A stretch of 64,000 bases of DNA from Stramonita haemastoma (Eukaryota; Mollusca; Gastropoda; Neogastropoda; Muricidae): contig CM060335.1 of the NCBI GenBank assembly GCA_030674155.1, positions 46,901,233 through 46,965,232 on the forward strand. The letters are read 5' to 3'. The notes under the pieces were generated by a model that was not told where the DNA came from, searched no databases, and worked only from the letters and a program-made list of their open reading frames with translations. The position numbers and the translations under genes are program-made. Shown here piece by piece: positions 23,930 to 36,539 of the stretch; positions within the stretch are counted from its first letter, which is position 1, and every line of letters begins with the position of its first letter.

Positions 23930-24440
23930 ATTCTTCTTGTTCTTGTTCCTCTTGTTCTTGTTCCTCTTGTTCTTGTTTTTGTTCTTTTTGTTCTTTGTCT
24001 TGCTCTTGCTCTTGTTCTTGTTCTTCTTCTCAATTCTTTTTCTTCTTGTTCGCATTCTTCTTTATTCTGCTTCTTCTTTTTCTGCTTCTTCTCTGTGCAT
24101 TCTTCTTCTTCGCATTCTTTTTCTTTGCGTTCTTCTTCGCATTCAACTTATTCTTCCTGGGATTCTTCTTTGGAGTCTTGTGGTTAGCATTCTTCTTCGC
24201 ATTTTTCTTCTTTGCATTCTTTTTTTTGCGTTCTTCTTTTTCGCATACTACTTATTCTTCTTCGGATTCTTCTTTGGAGTCTTGTGCTTAGTATTCTTCT
24301 TTGCATTTTTCTTTGCATTCCTATTCTTGTTCACATTTTGGGCATTCTTTATCTTCTCTGCATTCTTCTTTACATTCTTCTTTTTCTTCTTCATATTTTT
24401 TCTTCTTCTTCTTCGAAATTTTCTTCCTCTTTTTGATTGG
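23930..24440. repeat. TTC/TTG-rich degenerate array with TTCTTCGCATTCTTC words
   Basis: An irregular 12- to 24-base repeat built from TTCTTTGCATTC and TTGTTCC words. All its Leu/Phe frames are artefacts. The same word type occurs at 20160-20235. Confidence 0.85.
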
Positions 24441-24747
24441 TACACAGATTTGTTTTACCATAAAATAAGTCACTGATGTTGTAACATTTTCACCCCAAAA
24501 CATGACAATAATTCACATGCATTGGATTCACAAGCGCAAAGAGCTACAATGTAACACATCATATACTACAAACGTGATGATAGTTGCTATAATTATGTCC
24601 ATCAGGATAGGAATTTTGCAGGAGATTCCTCTTTTGGTTCACACTGGACAATAAATCTTACCGACATCGTATGGCTGTGAAGTGCGTTCATTGTGATTAT
24701 GATAATAGTGCTGTTCTCTTTCTGGTTCGCATTCTACTGTGTTTGTG

Positions 24748-24794
<47 letters not shown>

Positions 24795-25398
24795 TGTGGT
24801 GTGTGTGTTCAATTTCTTTTGTCTTTTCACAAATTGTGATATTAGACGGAAATGAGAGACAGAGACAGAGAAAGACAGAGGGGGAAGGGTGTGTGAATGT
24901 CAGGGGAGGAGGGTGTAGTTGGTAATGTATGGAAGATGGAATTTCAGGGGATCAATAGGGCCTACATGTGATTGATAAAGAAAAAACCCTTAACGTTACT
25001 TACCTACTAAACTAAAATGAACAAAAAGGAAAATGCAGTTTTAACAATTCCTAACAAAAACAGTAATTCCAACGAAAAAATGTGAGATAATTTCACCTGA
25101 GAAAAAAAGTCGTAAGTAGCCTCGCCCCCCCCCCCTCCCCCCCCCCTCCCCCTCTTATCTAAAAAAAAAAAGAAACACCCTCAACAATAACAAAAGATAA
25201 TTATTTATAAAAAAAAAAAGCTACCCCCACCCCCAACAACAACACAAAAAAGAAGAAAAAAAATCAAACATAAACAAAAAAAAACCCCAACCCCCCAAAA
25301 CAAGAACGAGAATTCCCAACAATAGCGAGAATTCCCAACAGCAGCAACGAGAAGCCAATCATGAACATAATCACCCCCCCTCTCCCTTCCCCCCAAAA
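24441..25398. other. Mostly unique sequence with a (TG)n array and C/A-rich runs
   Basis: TG repeats run at 24745-24808. GACAGA repeats are near 24860. C runs at 25122-25152 and A/C-rich sequence to 25398 precede the LTR-like element. No exon is recognised. Confidence 0.7.
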
Positions 25399-25402
25399 CA
25401 AC

Positions 25403-27159
25403 TGTAGAGGGTCCTACACGGGAATTATCTAAGTCGCCACTCTACGGTACGGGAAACTCAGAGTCCTAGACTAATTCCTAGTTTCTTTAGTAACCCTAAA
25501 GAAGAGTAGGGCTCAGCTACTTATGGGCCGGGGAGTGATAAAGGGGGGGGGGGGGGGGTAGAAAAGAGGATAGTAGAAAAATAGGGGAAAAGAATATAGA
25601 AGAGGTAGGGAGTAGGTAAGCAAAATTAATTAACCTCCACTCACTCAGCAGCCACACTGAATACACTGAATGTGACGAAGAACAACAACATTCATTCAAT
25701 GCGACTCTAGACCGAGTAAGTTGGGTTTACAACATATATTCCACAACACAACCTACAACACTACAACATAAACATTACAATTCACCAATTGTACTGCAAG
25801 TACAATAAAAAAAAAATAAAAAAAAGATGATCTGTCCCTTTCAAATCAATTAATTATTAATCATGACCAAGTCTTAGGTTAGGACTAAATGAAAGGAGTG
25901 GGGAGGGGATGATGGTGTGAGGAGAAGGTGACAAGGGAAAACGATGTTCCTGTAATAAAAGAACATACACTGTAAAAAACATCACCACAAAACCATCCAT
26001 CACTGAGCTAGTTTACAATACTAAGCTCAATTACCAAAATGCACTCTCACCCAATTCAGTTTACGATTCTCATGAGAATAAAATATTCTCAAAACAATCT
26101 AACATCACCACCAAAATTATCACATAATTTTAGTAGTTAGTCTCACACATGTTTCATTTTCTTTAGGACAGATGATGGTCCATCCTATGAAACTGTGTCA
26201 ACATTAATAAGAAGGACTAATTTATTTTAAATACATGTCCACAATGACATTTCAATGTCATTGCACCTGTTAAAAATTACTAAATGATTTATCACAAGTA
26301 AATCACAATTCTTAATGATAAAAATCATTACAAAATCAAGTAGGCCTTCACACCCATATCTTTGTAGTGTAAAGCCACACTAGAATATCTCCAGCATTTT
26401 AATAGCTGAACAATATTCTACCAAAAGTTAAACATACAACAAAAACCATGACTGTGTTAACATTTACATGCTTTGTTCAAAACAACCACTAGGTCTCACT
26501 GTTAGTTCACAGGCTAAAAGCCTCTCAAATTAAATTAATGCCCCCCACTGATATTTCAACTGTTTGAGTTTTCTAAATGATATATCACAAATACGCCAGA
26601 ATTGCCAGAATTCGTAGTGATAAAATCATTACAAAAATTAAGTAGTCCTTCACACCCATACATTTGTAGTGTAAAGTCACACTAGAATATTTCCAGCATT
26701 TTAATAGCTGAACAATATCCTACCACAAATTAATCTTACAACAAAGACCATGACGGTGCCAAAATTTACCCCACGCTTCCTTTGTTCAAAGTGATCACTT
26801 ATGGTTCACTGTTAATTCACAGGTTGAAAGCCTGTGAAATTAAATCAAACATATAAATTTCATGAACCTTCCAAAACTATTCTGAATTAAGTTAAAATTG
26901 GCTTAAACAGATAGTTTGATCAAAAACAAAATTAACAAAATGGAACCAAACCTTAATGGGGAACATCTAGACTCAGCGAGGAGCGAGTCTCTGTCACGGG
27001 TCTTTCCCTCACTGGCCCCAGGCAGGAAGTGAGATTTAAACAGAAATATCCCGATAGGCATTTTTTTTAAGGGGCGATCACTGAACTCTACAAGGGAGTT
27101 ACTGAACTTAAGGCTTAGTAATGCCAAACACAAAAATACGTTTTTGTGAGGGGGTTACA
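25403..27159 (-). mobile_element. Solo-LTR-like element, copy 1 (1757 bp)
   Basis: The ends are TGTAGAGGGTCC and GGGGGTTACA, so the element is bounded by TG...CA in its own orientation (TGTAACCCCC on the minus strand). A 4-base target duplication, CAAC, flanks it (25399-25402 and 27160-27163). Internally a segment of about 302 bases is tandemly duplicated (compare 26339 and 26641). It encodes nothing. A second copy, 1782 bp, lies in the opposite orientation at 29264-31045. A solo LTR of a Gypsy- or BEL-type retrotransposon is the simplest reading; a non-autonomous DNA transposon with 6-base inverted ends is the alternative. Confidence 0.75.
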
Positions 27160-27169
27160 CAACCAAAAT

Positions 27170-29259
27170 AAGCAATAGGTATAACAAAAAATCCTGTGAA
27201 CAGGAGACCTATTGAAATCCCCAAAAGTACAAACAAGAAAGGAAAAAAAATGGTTAAGAGTGTCTTTAAAGTCCAAAGCAATCACAATTACAAACCTACT
27301 GGACTATGCATCAGTGATTTAAAAAAGTCATACATAAGTGGCAGACTGTTAAATATAGCTGATGGAGAAGATGCCATCAAAATGGGAATGTGCCCTTTTA
27401 AACTGCAGCATGTTAATATATGATCTACCGTTTTATTACAGCATATGCAAAATGCATTTCCACAATATTTTGTTTTGAAGCTATTCAATTTCAAGGAAAC
27501 AATCTGCTTTTAACAATATATATCACGTTCTGGTGTTTTAACAAAAGACTCAAATTTCCTAGTTCTTTGTACGCATCTAAGCAGCCAAGCCAAGCAATAA
27601 ATTTCATTGTGATTTCATTATGATATGATAGCACTCTTGTAGTGAAAAGGGGAGTACTAATTGTGTCACCTCTGATGAACCCTTTGTTCCTTTTTTCGCT
27701 AGGATGTCAACTTTTTCATTGTAGTAAAAACCACTGTGAGATGGAATCCAACAGAAAGTTAATCCTGAGCCCTTTAAAGATAAAAGATGAATCAAATGGC
27801 AAATTTCAATGACAACTTCAGATCTAATTTTTGTTTGCAAAGAACTAATGGCATTAATTACTGATTTAGAGTCTACACAAAAAGAATTTGAAAAATGGTT
27901 TTTGGAAAACTGACGAAAAAATGTAGAGCCATCAATATTGCGACTAGTTCCGCTGTAAATATTGATATACCTTCACCAAGATGAAATTGGTTTTTGGATT
28001 TTAGATCTGGTATAATATAAGCAGCACCAGCGTTATTGTTTAATACTGAGCCATCTGTAAACGCTTTTAAAATGATTAGGATAGTTGTCTCCCAAATGAA
28101 TCTTGGCATGAAAAGATACTAAATTTATATTGTCCTTTTTTGCTATATCAATGTAATTGATATCAAAGATTGCTCTATTTAACTCCCAGAAGGGAATAGG
28201 GGGCAGTGCATCCTGCTGTGTTACATTTCCTGGTGGATCTAACCCACAATTTGTAAAAATCTTTGATGTGTATGTTCTCAAGGTGGTATGTGATGATATA
28301 GATCTTGTTCTCTTAGAAAAATCGTTATCAGACTTTAGATTAATCACTGATTTCAAATCATTTTGAACAGACAAACTTCGCAACAAAAATTTACTACAAG
28401 CAACACTCCTATAATCTTCCAATGGTAAAACCCCTGACATACTGTATGTTTTTAAAAATGAAGCATGGATAGGTATGCCTAGAGAAAGTTTATATGCCCT
28501 GCAGTCTATGCTTTCAAGTTTTTTCAAAAGATATTTTGGGGCACTAAAAAAAACTTCCTGGGCAAAAGTTAATTTCAAACGAATTAAAGATGTTGAAAGA
28601 TGCAACCAGGTAAAGATATCTTGGCCCCATGGCTGTTTACTGACAATCTTCAAAATGCTCGAGTTTTTTTTTGCTTTAGTTAAGATATATTCAATATGTT
28701 TATGCCATGTTAACTATGATGTTAGAAAAACTCCAAGGAATTTAACTACTTCATTTATAGTGTAAGATTCCACCATTTATTTTAAAACTTGGCATTTTCA
28801 TTTGATTTGCTCCATTACTAAAGAGTATCATGTCAGTCTTATCATTTGAAAGCTGTAATCCATTTTTGGTCATATACTTAGCTATAGCATTTAAATCGTG
28901 TTGATACATTTTTTTAGTATAACTCACAGCAGGCGTGTTCTTTTTCATCACAACTTTCATCCATACACATATATAATCAGCATATTGAGGTAATTCTACA
29001 TTTTTTGAAAGATAGTCTGGCAGGTCATGCATTAAAGTATTAAATAACAAGGGAGCAATAACGGAACCTTGTGGAATTCTCATTTGTAGTTATCTTGTAG
29101 ATGAATATGTAGTTCCTACCTTAGCCTGAATTTTTCTGTTTTCTAAAAAACTTTTAATGAAGCCATACATCTGCCCTGACAAACCAATATTCTGGAGTTT
29201 ATACAGTAAACGTGAATGCCATACCTGGTCATAAGCCTTAGTTATGTCAAAAAATGTTG
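27170..29259 (-). pseudogene. AT-rich I-like LINE, second half (RT, RNase H, C-terminus)
   Basis: This continues the element at 31050-32760 beyond the LTR-like insertion. Minus-strand blocks are FFDITKAYDQVWHSRLLYKL (about 29255-29195), IPQGSVIAPLLFNTLMHDL (about 29080-29025), and QYADYICVW (about 28990) where FADD has become YADY. The thumb follows at 28650-28110. RNase H has FTDGSVLNNN and FTAELVAILM (about 28065-27955) and CWIPSHSGFYYNEKVDILA (about 27755-27700). The last Cys block is CGNAFCICCNKTVDHIL near 27465-27415. There are multiple stops, and the changed catalytic residues show it is dead. Confidence 0.85.
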
Positions 29260-29263
29260 CTAA
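29260..29263. repeat. 4-bp target-site duplication CTAA, left (LTR copy 2)
   Basis: CTAA here and at 31046-31049 brackets the TG...CA element. Dropping the insert and one CTAA keeps the RT reading frame going across the junction. Confidence 0.85.
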
Positions 29264-31045
29264 TGTAACCCCCCTCACAAAACGTATTTTTGTGTTTAGT
29301 GTTACTAAGCGTTAAGTTCAGTAACTCCCTTGCAGAGTTGAGTGATGGCCCCTTAAAAAGACATGCCTATCAGGATATTCTTGTTTTTTTAAATCTCACT
29401 TCCTGCCCGGGCCTAGTGAGGGAAAGGAGCGTGACTGGACTCTCTGAGTCTGGATGTTCCTGATTAAGGTTTGGTTTTATTTTAATTTTGATTTTGGTCA
29501 TACGATCTGTTTAAGCCAATTTTAGCTTAATTCAGATTAGTTGTGGAAGGTTCAGGAAAACTATATGTTTGATTTAATTTCACAGGCTTTCAACCTGTGA
29601 ATTAACAGTGAACGTAAGTGATCTCTTTGAACAAAGGAAGTGTGGGGTAAATTTTGGCACTGTCATGGTCTTTGTTGTAAGATTAATTTGTGGTAGGATA
29701 TTGTTCAGCTATTAAAATGCTGGAAATATTCTAGTGTGACTTTACACTACAAATGTATGGGTGTGAAGGACTACTTAATTTTTGTAATGATTTTATCACT
29801 ACGAATTCTGACATATTTGTGATATATCATTTAGAAAACTCAAACAGTTGAAATATCAGTGGGGGCATTAATTTAATTTGAGAGGCTTTTAGCCTGTGAA
29901 CTAACAGTGAGACCTAGTGGTTGTTTTGAATAAAGCATGTAAATGTTAACACAGTTATGGTTTTTGTTGTAAACTTAATTTTTGGTAGAATATTGTTCAG
30001 CTATTAAAATGCTGGAAATATTCTAGTGTGGCTTTACACTACAAATATATGGGTGTGAAGGCCTACTTGATTTTTAAAATGATTTCATTCACTAAGAATT
30101 CTGATTTATTTGTAATAAATCATTTAGCAATTCTAAAACAGGTGTAATGGCATTGGAATGTCATTTGGGACATTGATTTTAAGTAAATTAGTTCTTCTTA
30201 TTAATGTTGGCACAGTTTCATAGGATGGACCATCATCTGTCCTAAAGTAAATGAGACATGTTGGGATGCTTGCACAGTTTCATAGAATGGACCATCATCT
30301 GTCCTAAAGTAAATGAAACATGTGTAAAACTAACTACTAAAATTATGTAATAATTTTAGAGGTTATGTTAGTTTGTTTTGAGAATATTTAATTCTCATGA
30401 GTATTGTAAACTAGCTCAGTGATGGATGGTTTAGAGGTGATGTTTTTTACATTGTATGTTCTTTTTATTACAGGAACATCGTTTTTTCCCCTGTCACACC
30501 TGCTTTGCCCCATCCTGAAATCTCCACCCTTACCATTGTTGTTTTTATTAATGGTCTTGATCTAAGACTTGGTCATGATTTTGTTCGATTTAGTTTGAAA
30601 TTAGAACAGATTATATTTTTGTTTTCATTAATTGTACTTGTAGTACAATTAGTCATTGGTGTTTTATGTTGATGTGGTAGTGTTGTAGGTTGTGTTGTGG
30701 AATATATGTGGTAAACCCAATTTGCTTGGTCTGGAGTCGCATTGAATGAATGTTGTTGTTCGTCACGTTCAGTGTATTCAGTGTGGCTGCTGAGTGAGTT
30801 GAGGTTAATTAATTTCACTTCACCTGCTTTCCTACCTCTTCTATATCTCTTTTCCCCTATTTTTTCTACTATCCTCTTTTCTACCCCCCTTTATCACTCC
30901 CCGGCTCATAAGTAGCTGAGCCCTACTCTTCTTTAGGGTTACTGAAGAAAATAGGAATTATTCTAGGACTCTAGATTTTCAGTACCTTAGGCGGAACGGG
31001 AATTAGAGTGGCGACTTAGATAATTCCCGTGTAGGACCCGTTACA
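29264..31045 (+). mobile_element. Solo-LTR-like element, copy 2 (1782 bp), inserted in an RT gene
   Basis: It begins TGTAACCCCCCTCAC and ends GGACCCGTTACA, with CTAA duplicated on both sides. It matches copy 1 (25403-27159) in reverse along its whole length, including the tandem duplication of about 290-302 bases (compare 29709 and 30001). It also has a private 57-base duplication near 30210-30320 (CACAGTTTCATAG words). The insertion lies between HLVKLTT-like and FFDITKAYD-like sequence of the host LINE. Two copies with separate target duplications indicate two insertion events. Confidence 0.8.
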
Positions 31046-31049
31046 CTAA

Positions 31050-32760
31050 CAGACATTTCCGCCTTGCAAAGTGATGTTTGACCTAAGTTGTCAGCTTTAC
31101 TAAATGATCAATACAAGATCTACCTTTTCTAAATCCTGCTTGATTTACAGGAATAATTTTCTTCTTTTCACAGAAATATACAAGTCTGTTTAAAACAATT
31201 TTTTCTATCAGTGTACAGATGCAAGACGTAAGTGCTATGGGCCTATAACTACTCACATTTGTTTTTGGTTTACTGTCTTTATGCACAGGGACAATTACTG
31301 ACTGTTTCCAAACTTGAGGTAATACACCACTCTCACAACATTTTTTAAAGATATTGTAGAGAATGTGTATCGTTTGGTCTGGCAAGTGTTTAATCATTTC
31401 ATTTGAAATGGCATTGATTCCAACTGATGTTTTCTTGTTTGGTGAGGATGAGATAGCATCTTTTATTTCTTGTACGGTTAATGGAGCATTGAGGTAATGG
31501 CTATTATCAGGAACAGTGTTGACAAGGCTGCCTGATTTTTCTCTTTGTGCTCTGTAGATTTTTTGTGCTGGAGATCAGCCATCGAGTCTACTTGTGTTGG
31601 AAAAAAATCAGCAAATGCTTCTGCTTTTTCCCTTAAAGAAGGAAGTAAATTGTTTTCTAACTGAATTGGATAATCTGGAAATTTTAAGTCATTTTTCATT
31701 ATGTTTAGTTGTCTCCACATCTTCTTGGTATCCTTATGATTCGAGACTTCGGAATTGCAAAATGTTGTCCAGTAAGTTTTCTTAGCTTGTTCTATTACTC
31801 GGTTGCATATAATATTTGCATTTTTCATGGCCTTGTGATTTTCAATTGATTTATCTTTATTGTATAATTTGAACATTCGTTTTTTTCCATTTACTGCTTT
31901 TTCACAGTCGACATTCCACCATACATTGCCTAAATTGCTATAATTTTTCATAGCACTTGTATTTAGTTTTGGAATTGTTTTATTGGCCATGTTTAAAACA
32001 GAATTGCAGAAAGAATTGTACATTATGTCAATACTATCATCGCAAGATGTATTTACTACTAAATTCTTTAATGTGTTTGTGAAAGTGGGCTAGTCTGCTT
32101 TCTTATAATTGTATTTTGAAATGAAGTCGGGATCAGTGTTTTCTATGTTAAACTTTTTATTAATCTTGATAGAGATTGGAACATGATTGCTACCTAATGT
32201 TTCATCATATATTTTCCATGAGTGTGACAACACTAACTTTGGAAAAACTAATGTGAGATCTATAGCAGTCGGCCTATGTGTGGATACACTAAGGGTGAGT
32301 CTACTATATTTTCAACAAGCAGGTTATTAGTAATGTGAATACAACCTTTTTCCCAAAAAGGTGAGTGACTGTTAAAATCACTGCCTATAATCCATTTTTG
32401 CTGGTTGTTTATAGTTCTCAGCCAATTAGTGTTATCATTATCAGGACCTTTAGGTAGATAAACAGACACACAGTTGATGGTGAGAGATTCCGAAAACTGT
32501 ACAGTAACTGCACATGATGAAACATTTGTTATGTTTTCTGGCACAGGAGACTGTATCATGTGGTACTGTAAACCAACACGTATATAAATTGCAGTATCAA
32601 TCTTTCCATCAGTCTGTTGTTGTTCACAGACTGGTGGATAGAAAAACTGCTTCAGTCTTGGAAGCTTGCTTTTTTTAACATTTAAGGACTGAAGAATAAA
32701 TGCATGGTAATATGTTGACATAAGATGTTTGTGTAAGTAGTCAACATTTGTAGCAATAGA
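31050..32760 (-). pseudogene. AT-rich I-like LINE, first half (endonuclease, RT fingers)
   Basis: On the minus strand the endonuclease is seen in WIIGSDFNSHSPFWEKG (about 32390-32340). The linker runs 32023-31478 (ANKTIPKLNTSAMKNYSNLG). RT fingers are at 31397-31083: QSVIVPVHKDSKPK, SSYRPIALTSCICTLIEKIV and NQAGFRKGRSCIDHL. The frame shifts several times and contains stops. The second half continues at 29259 after the LTR-like insert. An ORF1 is not recognisable upstream. Confidence 0.82.
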
Positions 32761-33190
32761 TCTGCAGTTTTACTGCAGTATTGAAATCGTATCATTTCGG
32801 TGCATTACCATTTACAATGTTATGTTATTATTTAAATCTATTCAAGAAGGAGCAAATAAAAAGGGTGTGTGTACACCCCCCAAAAAACAACAACAACAAC
32901 AAAAAACACCAACAAACAAACAACAATAAAAAACAAAAAAAGCAAAACAAAAACAAAAGCAAAACCACAAACAACAAGAACAGCAAAGCCAACAACCCCC
33001 CAATACAACCTAATCTAATGACACTATCAGCAAGATTATAAAAATGTTTACAACTAACTCTACTAAGTTATTTTATCCAGAAATGTACGCCACATACACA
33101 GATAATGCAATGTGGTCAACAATATATCAACTTGATTTTTTTGTTACTAAAACCATTACAAAATAACCATAATAATCATAATAGATTATT
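32761..33190. other. AT-rich stretch with AAC-rich run
   Basis: AACAAC/AAAAAC words at 32880-33000. No gene is seen. Confidence 0.6.
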
Positions 33191-33194
33191 AATG

Positions 33195-35215
33195 TTCTGA
33201 CACTCACTCTCACTCACTCACTCAGTCCCATGTCCCAAAGGACGTAGGGGGGACATGAGAGAAGACGCAACAGAGATCTTTTTCCATGCTTCACGATCCT
33301 GTGTGGCTAGTAGGAGGTGTTGCAGGGGTTGGGCAGTCCAGTCTTTGATGTTGTCTTCTTCTCTTGCCCTTGACTGTTCCTTGCAAGATAATTTTTGCTA
33401 GGGTGTTGTGTCTTGTGGTGTGACTAAACCACATCAGCTTTCTCCTCTTTATGGTGGAGAGCAAAGGCTCTTGGGGGCCCACATGCTTTTTGATTTCTTC
33501 TTTCACATAGTTATTGGTCTTGTGTTCTTTGTATGATATTCTGAGGAGTCTTCTGTGGCACTTGTTCTCGAATGCTTGGATTCTCCTCTCTAACTCTGCT
33601 ATCAGAGTCCATGATTCACAGCCATATAGGAGGATAGATATCACGAAGGATTTGTAGAGGTGGTATTTGGTGCAGAAGCTGATGTTCTTGCTCTTGATGA
33701 TCCTCTCGAGTCTGACTAGAGCAGATGTTGCTGTTGCAATGCGAGCTTTCACTTCATTGTTTGATGTGCCATCTTTTGTTAGGATGGAGCATAAGTATTT
33801 GAATTGGCTCACCTCTTCCAATATTTCTCCATTCATCTTTATTTCCGTGCTGTCATTACACACGCTGTTGACCATGATCTTTGATTTCTCTGTACTGACC
33901 TCCATGCTGTATGCGCTCGCTTGATCTGTTAGACTGTCTGTGAGGATTTGCAGTTCTTGTTTGCTGCTGCCCATGAGGTCAATGTCATCTGCAAATCTGA
34001 GGTTGCAAAGGGGTCTTCCACCAATGGACATGGAAGTGTGGTGGTTTTGCAGTGTCTCTGTCATGATGTTTTCAAGGAAGAGGTTGAAGAGTACAGGTGA
34101 GAGAAGGCAGCCCTGGCGGACCCCAACCGTGGTCTTGAAGAACTCGCCTACGTGATTGTTCATGAAAACTGCACTTCTTGCATTCTCGTACAGAGCCTTG
34201 ATGACTTCAATGAGGCAGTTGTCAATGTTGAAGTGCCTGAGTACTTGCCAGAGGCCGTCATGCCATACCCTGTCAAAGGCCTTTTTGAAGTCTATTAAAT
34301 TGTGGTACAAGCCTTTTTGGTGTTGGAAATGCTTCTATATCAGAATTCTCAGGTTGAAAATTTGTTCCATTGTGCTGTGTTTTGGCCTAAAGCCCGCTTG
34401 TTCTTCTGCCAGGAGTTTTTCTGCTTGGTTTTTCAGCCTGTTAAGGACTACCTGCAGCATGATCTTGCTAGGATGGCTTATGAGACTGATGGTTCTGTAG
34501 TTCTGGCATTGCTTGAGGTTTCCTTTCTTTGGCAGGGGTATTACAAGAGACTGTGGCCCTTCTTTTGGCCATTCTTTGGTGTCGTGGATCTTCTGACAAA
34601 GATCTGTGAATCGCCTTGCTGTTTCATTCCCTCCATTTTTTATGAGTTCAGCTGGGATGTTATCGATTCCAGGGGACTTCCCCTTCTTCAATTGTTTAAT
34701 AGCTGTGTCTACTTCACACCTTAGTATTGGTGGGTCTTTATCTTGGTGTTTAGAGGGTTTGTTGGAAACTATGTTGGTATCTGGGCGTAGAGGGTAGTTA
34801 TACAATCCCTCACAGTATTCTGTCCAGCGTTGGAGGATGGCATTGTTTTCCGTTAAAAGATTTCCTTCTTTGACCTCAATAACAGAGGCTTTAGGCTGTG
34901 TGGTTTTCGTTAGTGCTTTCAGAGTGTTGTAAGCTGTTTTGCTGTTTCCCTTGGCCATTCCAGCTTCGATGTTGTTGCATTGTTCTTCTATCCACGCTTC
35001 TTTGGCTTCTCTCATCTTTTTCCTCACTTCTCTGTGGCTATCCATGTACTTGTTGTTGGCTTCTTGACTTGTGAACTTTTGCTTCTTAAGTTGTCTTCTT
35101 TTGTCGCAGAGGTGAAGAACCTCATTTGTCATCCAGGGTTGTTTCTTTGTTCTGCTTCTGCCTAATGTTTCATCTGACACTATTTCACAATAATAAAAAA
35201 TATTCACATTTGTGT
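33195..35215 (-). pseudogene. RTE-like (RTE-X type?) LINE polymerase with one in-frame stop
   Basis: A well preserved polymerase reads in one frame from about 35215 to 33291, broken only by a TAG at 34335-34337. Blocks: QPWMTNEVLHLCDKRRQLKK near 35140, IKQLKKGKSPGIDNIPAELI near 34700, IPLPKKGNLKQCQNYRTISL near 34540, LIDFKKAFDRVWHDGLWQVL near 34295, VGVRQGCLLSPVLFNLFLEN near 34120, LRFADDIDLMGSS near 33990 (catalytic pair intact), ILLYGCESWTLIAELERRIQ near 33620. The 3' UTR follows, with GTCCTTTGGGACATGGGACT and a TGAG repeat at 33195-33230. The endonuclease is missing, so it is 5'-truncated near 35215. It is related to, but distinct from, the 20-24 kb family. Confidence 0.85.
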
Positions 35216-35412
35216 ATTCATTTTCCCCTTTTCCACGTGGTGTAGTAAGAGTATAGAGGTGAGCATACAGCTTCCTTTCGTAACAATGTATGAGAGTATC
35301 AAACATGTTGCACCAAGGATGCCTGGGACTGTAGGCTCTCCATGGGTGCAGTTCCTGCTGTTGGAAGGCAGTCGCCCTGGGCCATTGTGCAGACCTCACC
35401 CTTCGTTTTGTG

Positions 35413-35414
<2 letters not shown>

Positions 35415-35475
<61 letters not shown>

Positions 35476-35533
35476 GTGTGTGTGTGTGTGTGTTCTTGTT
35501 TGTTTGTTTGATTGGGATTCTCTTTTACGTTCA

Positions 35534-35612
<79 letters not shown>
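35415..35612. repeat. (TG)n and (AC)n arrays in opposite phase
   Basis: TG units at 35415-35495 and AC units at 35537-35612 are separated by 40 bases, so the pair could fold into a large hairpin. Confidence 0.95.
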
Positions 35613-35613
<1 letters not shown>

Positions 35614-36539
35614 ATTTTTTATGTCTATATTGTCTATATAGTGACGGGACTGGATTCATCCATTTTTGTTGTTGTAGCATATTGATTTCTGCTGATTTTG
35701 TTTGTGTTATTATAGTTAAGCATTTGAAATTAATTGTGTTTTAGCTCATTTTGTCTTTTGATGGGTGTTCACAATTAAAAAAAAAAAAAGTGTATTCATT
35801 TATTGTTTGTTTGGGTTTTTTTTGAACATTTGATAATCAGGTATCCTATTTGATAGATTGCTTAAACGTATATATATATATAGAAACACATTAATCTTGA
35901 CATAAGTCTCTAACATCAGACAAGTGGCCCACTAAGTAAAGCCTCCCTGTAGGTTATCTAAACATCAGCAAAGCACTTAACAAAATAGATGATATTTCGA
36001 CCATACTGTACAACCATGGGAATCAGTTTCATTTGATTTGCCCTGCTGAAGTTTTTGGTGGTGGTGGTGGTGGTGAGGGTGGTCCTTCTCCCAACATAAT
36101 ATAGTTTAAGTGCTCCACTGTAGAAGTGAATAGTCACTCTCCCAGCATATAGTTGAAGTGCTCCACTGAGTAAGTGAATAGTCTCCCCCCATCCCTCCCC
36201 CACCCCCACCCCCCAGTGTTTCTTTGTGTATAGAGTTGAAGTACTCCACTGTATAAATCAGCTGTCACTTTCTCAGTGTTGTGCCTTTGCCTGTTTACCA
36301 TCAACCAATTCCTATTGATGGTCTGGCACTGGTTCGTCACTGGGTGACTTTTGCACTGCTGTCTGCCTGTGAACACTGGCATCAAACCTTGCTGCTGATC
36401 TGTCAGTACAATGGCCAATTCCTATGTCTGAGTTGTTCCATTATTCCATAGCTATCCTCCAGAATACATATGGCTAGACTTATAAAGATTAATTGTTGTG
36501 AAAGGAACATTTATTTTGTGTGAATGTTGATACTATTGC
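35613..36539. other. Unique sequence with a three-copy imperfect repeat
   Basis: A GTGGTGGTGG run lies at 36056-36075. Three imperfect copies of a 45- to 85-base motif containing GAAGTGCTCCACTG-like sequence lie at about 36098, 36146 and 36230. No gene is recognised. Confidence 0.6.

Noticed and set aside
25403..31045. A single large transposon bounded by the two inverted 1.76-1.78 kb copies
   Set aside because: Each copy has its own different 4-base duplication, and the sequence between is a LINE that continues beyond copy 2.
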